Both the position numbers and the translations under genes were made by a program. From a virus, in the IMG/VR virus record IMGVR_UViG_3300019360_000014, positions 1 through 52,118 of that record: DNA of 52,118 nucleotides; one strand, 5' to 3'. Under the pieces are notes generated by a model that saw nothing but the letters and a program-made list of their open reading frames with translations, made no database searches and had not been told where the DNA came from. Below, piece after piece: positions 13,522 through 21,877 of the stretch (position 1 is the first letter of the stretch; each line of letters begins with the position of its first letter).

Positions 13522-14196
13522 ATGGCAAAAAAGAACCCAACCGATCAATACGACGACCGACTAATAGAGATCAGGCCGATGCGCGCCGGAGATGTATTAC
13601 CGCATCCGCTCAATCCTAAACGTCATCCCGTGAGCCAGGTCGAGCCGCTTGAGGGGCTGCTTAGACAAATCGGGAAAGCCGATGTGTTGCGCGCCTACCG
13701 CTCGGAGCGCAACGGGGGAATGTTGACGTTCTGGGACGGCCATGGGCGCCGCGATTTGAATCCTGACGAGGTCTGGCAGGTAGCGATTTACGACATCGAC
13801 GATGATGAGGCTGATATGCTGATCGCGTCGTTTGACGAGGTCGGGTTTCTGGCGCAGAAAGACACCGAGCTTCAGCGGCGACTGCTCGCTGAACTTGAAG
13901 CGGACGATCAAGCGCTCGACGCTCTGCTCGACAGTCTGCGGCTTGAATCCGAGCAGGAGCGGGAATCAGGCGCCTCCGTTGGCGGAAGCGGAGAAAGGCG
14001 TCTTGCGGCGAGCAAGAATCAAACTGTCAAGGCCGTGATCGTCGCGCGCCAGGTCGCTATCATCGAGGCCGCGTTGATGGCGACTGAAATAAGAAATCGC
14101 GGCGAGGCGCTGACCGCCGTATGCAGGGAGTACTTAATTGCAAAAGGACAATTCGACTTTCTCAAGCAAGAAGAGATTGCGGCTGAGATTGCTTGA
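13522..14196 (+). CDS. ParB-like nuclease-domain phage protein
   Basis: The N-terminal 100 residues match the ParB/sulfiredoxin fold used in many phages: RPMRAGDVLPHPLNPKRHP, LLRQIGKADVLRAYRSE, then FWDGHGRRDLNPDEVWQVAI. The rest is an acidic helical region. In phages such genes sit near terminase and DNA-modification genes and may bind or nick DNA. The 3' end overlaps the next gene by 59 nt. Predicted leaderless start at ATG 13522. Confidence 0.7.
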   Translation: MAKKNPTDQYDDRLIEIRPMRAGDVLPHPLNPKRHPVSQVEPLEGLLRQIGKADVLRAYRSERNGGMLTFWDGHGRRDLNPDEVWQVAIYDIDDDEADMLIASFDEVGFLAQKDTELQRRLLAELEADDQALDALLDSLRLESEQERESGASVGGSGERRLAASKNQTVKAVIVARQVAIIEAALMATEIRNRGEALTAVCREYLIAKGQFDFLKQEEIAAEIA

Positions 14197-14743
14197 AGCG
14201 ATAACCGATCCGGTGGTGATGGAGACGCATGGCGGCGTCGGCAAACTCTGGCAAGCCTGCTATTCGCATATTGAGCGCGGCGTTGTCTTCGAGAAAGATC
14301 AGGCGAAAGCGGCGATACTCGCGAAACAGCGCCCTTCCTGGTCGGTCTACGAGGGGGATTGCGTTGGGGCTATCAATGCGGGGTTCGGCGCGCATTTGCC
14401 GATCAATCTCTTCGACGTTGATCCGTATGGGCAGGCCTGGCCAATCATTGACGCCGTATTGGCGTTCGCGCGATGCGACACTGTCGGCGTCGCGGTTAAC
14501 GATGGGCTGCGGCAGGAAATTCAGTTGAGCGGTGGCTGGCATGTAAAATGCCTGCAGGATAAGGTTCGCAAGTATGGCAATAGGCTCTTTGACATTTATC
14601 TGGATATTTGCGGGGAGATGCTGGATGAAAAAGCGGCTCAGGCTGGTTACAGCCTGAGCCGCTTCTGGGGGAACTACGCCGGGCATAATGGCGGAATGAC
14701 GCATTATGCCGCGATTTTGTCGCGGACTGGAGGGTCAAGTTGA
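14138..14743 (+). CDS. Methyltransferase-like protein (Trm1-type DPYG motif)
   Basis: TTG 14138 has AGGGAG 7 nt upstream. Motifs VMETHGGVGKLWQACY, RGVVFEKDQAKA, WSVYEGDC and LFDVDPYGQAWPIIDAV follow the order of a Rossmann-fold methyltransferase. The DPYGxxWP box resembles the DPFGSP box of Trm1 tRNA dimethylguanosine methyltransferases, in a shorter protein. It overlaps the ParB-like gene at its 5' end and the minus-strand DUF5131 gene at its 3' end (40 bp, tail to tail). Substrate (DNA or RNA) is unknown. Confidence 0.5.
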   Translation: MQKDNSTFSSKKRLRLRLLEAITDPVVMETHGGVGKLWQACYSHIERGVVFEKDQAKAAILAKQRPSWSVYEGDCVGAINAGFGAHLPINLFDVDPYGQAWPIIDAVLAFARCDTVGVAVNDGLRQEIQLSGGWHVKCLQDKVRKYGNRLFDIYLDICGEMLDEKAAQAGYSLSRFWGNYAGHNGGMTHYAAILSRTGGSS

Positions 14744-15513
14744 TTCGGAAACTGCCGCCAGAACCAGCGTGTGCCGTCCTCGTGAATCAGCGACGTTCCG
14801 CGCTCGGTGAGCGCCGCCGAGGACTGCTTGAAGAAAAACGCCGTGCGCGATTTCGCGCATCGGTCACGGATGTCTCGCGCCCAGGCGTGATTCATCTCGT
14901 GCTTCTTCCACTCTCTGCCGCTCTCGCCGCCGACAATCAACCATTCAAGGCCGCGAGTGTCGAGTGAAGGGAGCGGGCCGAGGGCGGGCTCGTAGCTGAC
15001 GAAATGGACGGCAGCGGGGATTTGTTTCAGTGACTCTGCGCGCCAAACATACTCATCATTTTCAATCGAGACGCCGAGCCAGACGTTTGGGTAGTTCTTG
15101 ACTGCCCAGTCGGCGGGCAGGTTGTCGGCGATCCGGTCTGCGCGCTTGGTGAGGAGTTGCCAATCAAGGTGGGGCGTTGCCTTGATGAGCGCCCAGAGTT
15201 TGCGCCGCTCCGTGTCAATTGTGGGATGATCCTCGAAGACATCACACATCGAAGAACAGAAGACCAGATGATTCCATCCGGCGCCGCGAACCCCAGCATT
15301 GTGGATATGGGATTCGACTTCCCAGTCCAAGGGCTTCTCCCAGTGTTTTGCGCCGAACGTGCGGCGCTGGCCGTTGACGCCCCATACGCTGTGACCATAT
15401 CTGGTCGCCAGCGTGTCAGCGTAGCAGTTTTTGCAGCCGGGGCTGATTTTGGCGCAGCCCCACGCGATATTGAACGTCCTGTCTGTCCAGGCTATTAAAG
15501 TTTTGTCGCCCAT
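14704..15513 (-). CDS. Phage Gp37/Gp68-type DUF5131 protein
   Basis: The segment WGCAKISPGCKNCYADTLATRYG gives a Cys cluster (C-x6-C-x2-C), followed by FGAKHWEKPLDW, VFCSSMCDVFED, QLLTKRADRI, WLGVSIEN and WLIVGGESG. This set defines the mycobacteriophage Gp37/Gp68 family (DUF5131), which resembles radical-SAM proteins but has no proven activity. I chose ATG 15513, with AAGGAG 8 nt upstream, over the longer frame. It is on the opposite strand to the surrounding structural genes and is paired with the SWIM gene. Confidence 0.8.
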   Translation of the reverse strand: MGDKTLIAWTDRTFNIAWGCAKISPGCKNCYADTLATRYGHSVWGVNGQRRTFGAKHWEKPLDWEVESHIHNAGVRGAGWNHLVFCSSMCDVFEDHPTIDTERRKLWALIKATPHLDWQLLTKRADRIADNLPADWAVKNYPNVWLGVSIENDEYVWRAESLKQIPAAVHFVSYEPALGPLPSLDTRGLEWLIVGGESGREWKKHEMNHAWARDIRDRCAKSRTAFFFKQSSAALTERGTSLIHEDGTRWFWRQFPNQLDPPVRDKIAA

Positions 15514-15535
15514 TGTTATTCTCCTTATGTTCTCC

Positions 15536-15883
15536 TTAAACAACCCACCCCGATTGGCGGGCCAGAAACGCGATCATTTCGCGCTCGCAGATTCCAGGAG
15601 TAGTGGGGAGCGCCCTACGGCGCATCCCCTGGATTCCTATATTGACGGCCGCAGCGGCCGCCAAGTGATAGCAGACCTGCCCGGAATGCCCTGCTGGGCA
15701 GGTGCAGGCGCCGAACTTCCGCCCGCCTGCGTCCACTGCAAATACGACCAGGTAGGTCGTTTCCGGGTGGCGCGCGGAGCGGACGTTGAAGCGGCGCTCG
15801 CCGGCGAAAGTGACGCGCGGGCGTAGTTGACGCGCTCGGTCAATCGCCCGCATCATGCTTTTGTTGCGCTCCAATTTGATCAT
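15536..15883 (-). CDS. SWIM zinc-finger protein
   Basis: The motif CTCPAGHSGQVCYH is the CxC...CxH of SWIM domains, which bind DNA or proteins through zinc. The start ATG 15883 has GGAGG upstream; the longer frame has no ribosome site. It is 22 nt upstream of the DUF5131 gene, probably one two-gene transcript. It is divergent from the terminase genes across a 141-bp gap. Short SWIM proteins are common in phages, function unknown. Confidence 0.7.
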   Translation of the reverse strand: MIKLERNKSMMRAIDRARQLRPRVTFAGERRFNVRSARHPETTYLVVFAVDAGGRKFGACTCPAGHSGQVCYHLAAAAAVNIGIQGMRRRALPTTPGICEREMIAFLARQSGWVV

Positions 15884-16024
15884 ACGAACACCTCCGTTTG
15901 TGGTTAAAGTTAATGTCATCAACAACTTACAGGCGGATTTATATCACGGGTCAGATTTAGAGCGCAACAAAAATCAGCCGCAAGTTCAACAAAATCAACA
16001 GTTTAGAGCGAAAAATAGCGAAAA
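15884..16024. promoter_or_regulatory. Divergent intergenic region between SWIM and terminase genes
   Basis: AT-richer than its neighbours, with A-tracts towards the terminase side. It must hold a minus-strand promoter for the SWIM/DUF5131 pair and may hold one for the terminase genes. I cannot pick convincing -35/-10 pairs, and no AAATAAA-N14-TAYCCT motif is present here. Confidence 0.35.
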
Positions 16025-16861
16025 GTGGCGGAATTATTAGAAAAAAGCGCGATTTTGGACGCAATCGAGCGGACGCATGGAAACGTGACGCTCGCAGCTC
16101 GCGCCCTGGGCGCGCCTGTTGGCCAGGTGCGCGCCCAGATTCAGGGCGACCCCGAGTTGGTCGCGGCGGTCGAAGAGGCGCGCGCGTCGGTCGTGGACGC
16201 CGCGGAGACTCAATTGCGGGCAGCGGTCAACAATCGCGAGGAGTGGGCGATCAAGTTCGCGATAGCGCGCGAGCAAAAGAGGGCTGAGGGGTATAGAGCA
16301 ATAAGCGATGAGCCGCCACCCAAAATCCCAGGCGGCAAACTTACGCGCCAGCAACAGAATCAACTGATCGAATGGGCGGCTGAAGGCCTGCGCCTGTGGG
16401 AGATCAACGAGCGCGCGGCAAAAGCCGACCCGCCCTTCATGGTGGAATACTTGCAACTCAAACATGCGCGGAAGCGGTCAGCAAAAAAATTCACCGAACT
16501 GCGCGCGCGGTTGGAAGCCGAGGCGACTGACGAGGGGCTGGCGCGGCGCGCCGTTCGTATCCGCCGCTTGATTCAATTGGCCGAAAAACTGGAAGAAGAC
16601 TTTTACGAAAATGCAAGACTCTGGGTGCGCGAGCCGAAGGAGGTCACGGGCGAGCGGGTAGAGATCGAACGCTTCAACGCGGCTGAGGTGAAACAATGGC
16701 GCGGCCTGCTCGACGACATCGCGAAGGAGATGGGCGAGCGTAAAACGAGTGTTGATTTGACCACCAAGGGCCAGCCCTTAAGCTTCGCGGCTCTCGCGCA
16801 ACTCGCAACCAATGAGCAACCGACAACAAGCGCAAACGATCCTGGAGAAAAGCCGGAATGA
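16025..16861 (+). CDS. terS: Putative terminase small subunit
   Basis: The N-terminus (AILDAIERTHGNVTLAARALG) is a Fis-type helix-turn-helix, as used by small terminase subunits to recognise the packaging site. The central and C-terminal parts are long charged helices suited to ring assembly. It directly precedes and overlaps the large terminase gene by 50 nt. GTG start without Shine-Dalgarno. The family is not certain, but position and HTH fit. Confidence 0.65.
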   Translation: MAELLEKSAILDAIERTHGNVTLAARALGAPVGQVRAQIQGDPELVAAVEEARASVVDAAETQLRAAVNNREEWAIKFAIAREQKRAEGYRAISDEPPPKIPGGKLTRQQQNQLIEWAAEGLRLWEINERAAKADPPFMVEYLQLKHARKRSAKKFTELRARLEAEATDEGLARRAVRIRRLIQLAEKLEEDFYENARLWVREPKEVTGERVEIERFNAAEVKQWRGLLDDIAKEMGERKTSVDLTTKGQPLSFAALAQLATNEQPTTSANDPGEKPE

Positions 16862-18170
16862 CCCAGCGTGGTTCATTCGTCACGTCCTCGGCTGCGAATA
16901 CCTGACGCCGCAGCAGATCAGCGTGGTCAATTCCGTGTGCGACAATCGCCGCACGCTTGTTACAGCGGGCAATTCAGTTGGAAAAACTTTTTTGGCCGCA
17001 CGCCTCGCGCTCTGGTTTCTCTACTCAAATCCCAAATCAAAAGTCATCACCACCGCGCCAACCTGGATTCAGGTTGAATCGCTGCTCTGGCGCGAATTGC
17101 GCAGCGCTTACCAGTCGGCGCGATTTCCGCTCGGCGGCGACGTGTTCAAAACGCAAATCAACCTCGCGGACGATTGGTTCGCGATCGGTCTTTCGACCGA
17201 CAATCCGACGCGCTTCCAGGGCTTCCATGCGCCGCGCATCATGGTCATCTTCGATGAGGCGATAGGCGTCGAGGCTGGCATCTGGGAGGCGTCTGAGGGC
17301 ATCGCGGTGGGCAATGAGGATCGCTTTCTCGCGATCGGCAACCCGACCGACCCGACCAGCGAGGCGAAGCGGAAAGAAGATTCCGGATTGTGGAATGTCC
17401 TGCGGCTGAGCGCTGAGGATCATCCGAATGTGATCGAGGGGAAGATCCTCGTCCCCGGCGCGGTCACGCGGGAATGGATTGAAGAGCGCGAGCAAGAATA
17501 CGGCGGGAAGGATACAGGACTCTATCGCGCCCGCGTGCTGGGGTTGTGGCCGGAAGAGAGCGATGACGTCCTGATCCCGCTCTCGCTCGTCGAGGCCGCG
17601 CAGCGCCGTTGGAGCGCGCCGAAACTGGACGCGAAATTGCTCTGCGCGGGCTGCGATGTGGCTCGCTATGGACAAGACGAAACGATTATTTTTCCGATTT
17701 ATGAAGGCGGGATCGTGGAGAATCCCGTCGTGCGCCATGGACAGGATTTAATGGCGACGGCGGGGCAATTAAAGGCGCTCGGCGCTCCATCGCTCGGCGT
17801 GGACGATGCGGGGTTGGGGGGCGGCGTGACGGATCGACTGAGGGAGCAATCGGTTAGCGTGACGCCCTGTATTGGCGGCGGAGGCGCGATTGAGGATCGG
17901 AAATTCGTGAACGCCCGCGCGGAAATGTGGTGGGCGCTCCGCGAGGCGCTCAAAGCCGGCGATCTGGCGCTGCCAGACGATCGAAAGCTCGCCGCCGACT
18001 TGACCAATGTCAAATTCAGCTACGACAGTCGCGGCCGGATCAAGCTCGAATCGAAGGACGAGATCAAGAAGCGGCTGGGACGCTCCCCGGATCGAGGCGA
18101 TGCGCTCGCGATTGCGAATTGGGTGCGTATGCCTCGGTATGAATACCGCTCCGGCACCTTCCGCCGCTGA
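16812..18170 (+). CDS. terL: Terminase large subunit (packaging ATPase/nuclease)
   Basis: Walker A GNSVGKT at residues 53-59, Walker B IMVIFDEA (DE 148-149) and a coupling-type motif AIGNPTDPTSEA. The RNase H-like nuclease has acidic residues in AGCDVARYG (D282), GVDDAGLGGG (D331/D332) and PDRGDALA (D430). It pumps DNA into the prohead and cuts it. Full-length (452 aa). ATG overlaps the small subunit gene. Stop TGA is followed at once by promoter-like copy 5 and a terminator. Confidence 0.92.
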   Translation: MSNRQQAQTILEKSRNDPAWFIRHVLGCEYLTPQQISVVNSVCDNRRTLVTAGNSVGKTFLAARLALWFLYSNPKSKVITTAPTWIQVESLLWRELRSAYQSARFPLGGDVFKTQINLADDWFAIGLSTDNPTRFQGFHAPRIMVIFDEAIGVEAGIWEASEGIAVGNEDRFLAIGNPTDPTSEAKRKEDSGLWNVLRLSAEDHPNVIEGKILVPGAVTREWIEEREQEYGGKDTGLYRARVLGLWPEESDDVLIPLSLVEAAQRRWSAPKLDAKLLCAGCDVARYGQDETIIFPIYEGGIVENPVVRHGQDLMATAGQLKALGAPSLGVDDAGLGGGVTDRLREQSVSVTPCIGGGGAIEDRKFVNARAEMWWALREALKAGDLALPDDRKLAADLTNVKFSYDSRGRIKLESKDEIKKRLGRSPDRGDALAIANWVRMPRYEYRSGTFRR

Positions 18171-18197
18171 AAATAAATCCGCCATTTATCCCATCCT
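18171..18197 (+). promoter_or_regulatory. AAATAAA-N14-CATCCT element, copy 5
   Basis: AAATAAA 18171-18177 directly after the terL stop, 14 nt, CATCCT 18192-18197. No gene follows, only about 80 nt ending in a terminator, so if active it would make a short RNA. Confidence 0.45.
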
Positions 18198-18202
18198 ATG
18201 CC

Positions 18203-18279
18203 CATCGGGTGAACCTCCTATCGGCGGCGATTCCAGCAAAACTTGGGTGGGTTTATTGCTGGAATCGTCGCCGCTTTTT
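18203..18279 (+). ncRNA. Candidate short RNA between promoter-like copy 5 and its terminator
   Basis: About 77 nt lie between the hexamer of copy 5 and the T-run. The only reading frame (ATG 18198) stops after four codons. The transcript would be mostly the terminator hairpin. It could be a true small RNA or simply the tail of the terL message. Confidence 0.3.
18224..18279 (+). terminator. Strong rho-independent terminator after terL
   Basis: Arms 18224-18239 and 18256-18274 pair over 16 bp with a 3-nt bulge and a 16-nt loop, then TTTTT (18275-18279). The next promoter-like copy starts 10 nt later. Confidence 0.85.
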
Positions 18280-18288
18280 ACCTCTCAA

Positions 18289-18315
18289 AAATAAATATTC
18301 ATTCCACCTCAAACT
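18289..18315 (+). promoter_or_regulatory. AAATAAA-N14-hexamer element, copy 6 (leaderless-type)
   Basis: AAATAAA 18289-18295, 14 nt, CAAACT 18310-18315, then 6 nt to GTG 18322. The hexamer is poor, but the geometry matches copies 2-4. It lies just behind a terminator, so a promoter is needed here. Confidence 0.5.
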
Positions 18316-18321
18316 ATCTCC

Positions 18322-19833
18322 GTGGCTGGAGATAAGAACAAACCGAACTACAAATGCGCAGATTACTGCGAAATGGAGCGTGATTGGGAACTCGTCTGCG
18401 ATCTCAATGGCGGCATTCGCGCGCTGCTGAAGAGGGACTCACGCTATTTACCCATAGAACCGGCTGAAGATACTCAAAAGGATTATCTGAGCAGGCGCAG
18501 ACGAGCAGTCCTTTTTAATATCTTCACTCGCACGCTCGCCGGCCTGGTTGGAATGGTTTTCAGAACCGAACCGAAACTCGGCGCCGATGTGCCGGAAATG
18601 ATTCGCGGCAGGGAAGAGGCTAAGGGTATAACGGCCCTCGAAGGCTGGGCGGAAAACATCGATCTGCAGGGCGCGCACTGGACGGTGTTCGCGAAGGAGC
18701 TTTTTACCGATGCGATGCGCGACGGCCATACGTTTATCTACGTGGATATGCCTCCCAAATTACCGCCAGGCGCGACGCGGGCCGACGAACAGGCTGCAGG
18801 TAGACGGCCGTACTGGATCGGATATTCCGCGGCGCAGGCGCTGAACTGGCGATCGAGCCAGGAATATCGCCTGATCAATTTCCAAAACGGCGCCACGACC
18901 CGCATTTCAACTGGCCGCCAAATGCTCTATCAGATCACTTTCGAGGAATGCTCGACCGAGCCCGATGGCGAGTATGGTGAAAAGGATGTCAAGCGCTATC
19001 GCGTCCTGCGACCCGGATATTGGGAGTTATGGGAAGAAGTCGACGTGGACACGAAGAAGGAATATGTCCTCGTCGGGGAAGGCGAATCCTCTCTCTCTAA
19101 AATCCCTATCGCAGTTGTCTACGGCCGTAAAACCGGAATGCTGACGAGCAAGCCGCCATTGCTCGACCTGGCGCACATCAATATCGCCCATTTTCAGAAG
19201 TATTCCGATTATTCTGAGGGCCTGCGGATGTGCATCCCTCAATTTTGCCTCAAGGGCGTTGACGCAACGAAAGACATTGCTGTTATCGGTCATCACACCT
19301 TCCACGTTGTGAGACCTGATGGTGACGTCTGGTTTGCCGAACCTACCGGAGCTGGACTGGAACCGCAGCGCAAAGATATACAGGATCTCGAAGCGCAAAT
19401 GGCGCGGCTCGGACTCGCGATAATGTCGCCGAATAGCCAAGCGCAGCCGCAGAAAACAGCGACTGAGGTTTTCGCCAATCATATTGAGACCGACTCCGAT
19501 CTCGCGACGGCGGCGCGCAGCCTGAAAGACGGTTTGGAACTCGCCCTTACATTCACAGCTCAATACAGCGATCCAATAGCGACCAGCGGGGGCAGCGTTG
19601 AGGGGTTGGAGATTGATCAGCTCACACTTAACGCGCAGGAGATGCAGGCTTATAGCGGAATGCAGGCCGCCGGGCAGTTCTCGTTGCAAACCTTCTGGGA
19701 AGTCCTCGGTCGGGCCGGAAGACTCCCTGAGAACTTCGACCCAGAAGTCGAAGAGCAGCGAATCAACGACGAGTCCGCCAGGAAAGCCGAGGCGATGGCG
19801 GTAATGTTCGATCGCGGCGGGCCGCCGATGTAG
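18322..19833 (+). CDS. Portal protein (DUF4055 family)
   Basis: Segments LARLKRDSRYLP-like near residue 40, NIFTRTLAGLVGMVFRTEP, AKELFTDAMRDGHTFIYVDMP, RPYWIGYSAAQALNWR, LDLAHINIAHFQKYSDYSEGL and ATEVFANHIETDSDLATAARSL match the DUF4055 portal-like family. The portal forms the dodecameric ring through which DNA enters the head. Its place after terL and before scaffold and coat genes agrees. Predicted leaderless GTG start. Confidence 0.8.
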   Translation: MAGDKNKPNYKCADYCEMERDWELVCDLNGGIRALLKRDSRYLPIEPAEDTQKDYLSRRRRAVLFNIFTRTLAGLVGMVFRTEPKLGADVPEMIRGREEAKGITALEGWAENIDLQGAHWTVFAKELFTDAMRDGHTFIYVDMPPKLPPGATRADEQAAGRRPYWIGYSAAQALNWRSSQEYRLINFQNGATTRISTGRQMLYQITFEECSTEPDGEYGEKDVKRYRVLRPGYWELWEEVDVDTKKEYVLVGEGESSLSKIPIAVVYGRKTGMLTSKPPLLDLAHINIAHFQKYSDYSEGLRMCIPQFCLKGVDATKDIAVIGHHTFHVVRPDGDVWFAEPTGAGLEPQRKDIQDLEAQMARLGLAIMSPNSQAQPQKTATEVFANHIETDSDLATAARSLKDGLELALTFTAQYSDPIATSGGSVEGLEIDQLTLNAQEMQAYSGMQAAGQFSLQTFWEVLGRAGRLPENFDPEVEEQRINDESARKAEAMAVMFDRGGPPM

Positions 19834-19840
19834 CGCGCAA

Positions 19841-19868
19841 AAATAAATCTTTCCACTCTGTATATTCC
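19841..19868 (+). promoter_or_regulatory. AAATAAA element, copy 7
   Basis: AAATAAA 19841-19847. A TATATT or TATTCC hexamer follows at 13 or 15 nt, a looser fit than the other copies. A 50-nt leader with a real AGGAGG precedes ATG 19921, so this would be a normal led transcript for the scaffold and coat genes. Confidence 0.45.
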
Positions 19869-19920
19869 TTACAAACGTCGCGGGCAGGACGCCCGCCATC
19901 ACCAACCAGGAGGGTTGCAA

Positions 19921-20697
19921 ATGCCAGTAAATTTGACATGGGAAAAGCAGGAAGCGATTCCCGAAGGACTAAAAGAGCACGCTGTCGAAAAGGACGGCAA
20001 ATGGGTTTTTGAAGCCGAGACCGCTGCCGAGGTGGGAAACCTCAAGGCGACGCTCAAAAAAGAGCGAGACGGGCGCACAAAGTACGAGAGCGAACTAAAG
20101 CGGTTTGAGAAGTTCAAAGAGGTCGCCGATGCCGAAGAGGAAGAGCGGGACGCATTCTTCGAGGCGTGGAAGAAACGCAACGAGCCGCCGGAAAACGGCA
20201 AGGGCAAGCCTGATCCCGACGCGCAGAAGCAATTCGAGCTGAGGGAGAAACTTCATGCGAAGGAGATCAAGAAGCGCGACGAGCAAATCGCGGCGCTGAC
20301 CACGGACCGCGACATGGCGAGTAAAGAGCTTCGTGAATTCAAGCTCTGGACGCCGTTGCGGGAACTGTTCATCAAACACGAGGGCAACCCCGAAGACTGG
20401 GAGCTGGCGCGGCTCGACCTCGGCAATAAGCGCCGATTCGACTTCGACGAGGACGGCAAAATCGTGGTGATGGAGGACGGCGCGCCTTCGACCGTTACAC
20501 CAGAGAAGTTCTTTAAGGACGCGTACAGCGACCAGCGACCGAAATTTTACAAAGCGTCCAACGCGGGAGGATCGGGCGCGACGAACGAGAAAAAAGGCGC
20601 CGGAGGCGGGAAAACAATAACCCGCGAACGGTTTGAGTCTCTGAGCCAATCAGAGCGTATGAAAATCTCGAAGGAGGGCGTGCAGATCGTTGATTGA
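19921..20697 (+). CDS. Scaffolding protein
   Basis: AGGAGGG lies before ATG 19921. Almost entirely charged helix and coiled coil (residues 40-135, for example LKATLKKERDGRTKYESELKRF), with a disordered Gly/Lys segment and a basic C-terminal helix (RERFESLSQSERMKISKEG). This composition, 258 aa length and position between portal and coat genes are typical of scaffolds that shape the prohead and then leave. No protease motif within it. Confidence 0.7.
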   Translation: MPVNLTWEKQEAIPEGLKEHAVEKDGKWVFEAETAAEVGNLKATLKKERDGRTKYESELKRFEKFKEVADAEEEERDAFFEAWKKRNEPPENGKGKPDPDAQKQFELREKLHAKEIKKRDEQIAALTTDRDMASKELREFKLWTPLRELFIKHEGNPEDWELARLDLGNKRRFDFDEDGKIVVMEDGAPSTVTPEKFFKDAYSDQRPKFYKASNAGGSGATNEKKGAGGGKTITRERFESLSQSERMKISKEGVQIVD

Positions 20698-20732
20698 TCG
20701 CCCACTTTCCCAACCAATAGGAGCTAGGCAGT

Positions 20733-21875
20733 ATGGCCAACGTTTTAACAAGTCTCGCGGCCGACATCTACAAAGCCGCGGATATGGTGGGTAGAGAACT
20801 GACGGGTATTATCCCTTCAGTAACGATCAATGGCGGCTCGGAGAGAGCCGCTCTCAACGATGTCGTGCGCTCGCACTTCACGCGTCCCGCGACGGTCACG
20901 ACTATTACACCGTCAATGACGATTCCGGAGGGCGACGACCAGACCGTCGACAACAAGACGATGACGCTCGATACGACGGCGGCCGTCAAAATTCCGTGGA
21001 CGGGTGAAGACATCAAGCACGTAGATAATGGCTCCGGCTTCCAGACGATCTACGGCGATCAGATCAGACAGGCGTTTCGCGCAATCTGCAATCAGATCGA
21101 AATTGCACTCTGGGCGGCGATCCGCAAGGCCGGATCGCGCGCGTTCGGTACGGCGGGCACAACGCCTTTTGGCTCAAACTTCAACGAAATTCCCGAACTG
21201 CGCAGAATCCTGGCCGACAACGGTATGCCCTTCGACAATATGGTGTCGCTGGCTCTGAACACCGCGGCCAGCGCCAATCTGCGCAAGTTGGCGCAACTTC
21301 AGAAGGCGAATGAAGCTGGCGGCGACCAGCTTCTGCGCCAGGGCACGCTGCTTGATTTGCAGGGCTTCATGCTCAAGGAATCGCAGGCGCCCAGCGCTGT
21401 AACTAAAGGAACGGGGGCCAGCTATCTGACCAACAGCGCCAGCCTAGTGGTCGGAACTACCGTTATCCCAGCCGACACAGGCTCCGGCACTATTCTCGCT
21501 GGCGACATAGTTACATTCGCCGCCGATGCGAATAACAAATACGTCGTCACGGCAGCGCTCGCTGCAGGCTCGTTCACGATCGGCGCGCCGGGTTTGCGCA
21601 TGGCCATCCCGGACAATAACGCGATCACAGTCGGCAACGATTTCACGCCGAATCTCGCGCTTCATAAGACGGCGGCGGAACTGGCAATCCGGCCGATGGC
21701 CGATCCTCCAGGCGGTGATCTCGCCGCGGATACGATGGTCGTGCAAGACCCCTGGACTGGACTTTCATTCGAGATCAAGGCCTACAAGGGCTTCAAGAAG
21801 GCAATGTTCATGGTCTCCTGCGTCTACGGCGTCAAGGCGTGGAAAGAGCAGCATATCGCGCTTCTGCTTGGATAA
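20733..21875 (+). CDS. Major capsid protein, P22 coat-like
   Basis: The N-terminus (NVLTSLAADIYKAADMVGRELTGIIPSV), the E-loop region with TIPEGDDQTVDNKTMTL, the spine segment AFRAICNQIEIALWAAIRKAG, and the late segment NLALHKTAAELAIRPMADPPGG...VQDPWTGLSFEI match P22 coat-like capsid proteins (HK97 fold with I-domain). Residues ~240-300 (GTTVIPADTGSGTILAGDIVTF...YVVTAALAAGS) would be the inserted beta-barrel domain. Good GGAG before ATG. Confidence 0.85.
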   Translation: MANVLTSLAADIYKAADMVGRELTGIIPSVTINGGSERAALNDVVRSHFTRPATVTTITPSMTIPEGDDQTVDNKTMTLDTTAAVKIPWTGEDIKHVDNGSGFQTIYGDQIRQAFRAICNQIEIALWAAIRKAGSRAFGTAGTTPFGSNFNEIPELRRILADNGMPFDNMVSLALNTAASANLRKLAQLQKANEAGGDQLLRQGTLLDLQGFMLKESQAPSAVTKGTGASYLTNSASLVVGTTVIPADTGSGTILAGDIVTFAADANNKYVVTAALAAGSFTIGAPGLRMAIPDNNAITVGNDFTPNLALHKTAAELAIRPMADPPGGDLAADTMVVQDPWTGLSFEIKAYKGFKKAMFMVSCVYGVKAWKEQHIALLLG

Positions 21876-21877
21876 TT

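Noticed and set aside
19027-19920. 297-codon minus frame opposite the portal gene
   Set aside because: Long antisense frame caused by high GC and codon bias; the + strand encodes conserved DUF4055 segments.
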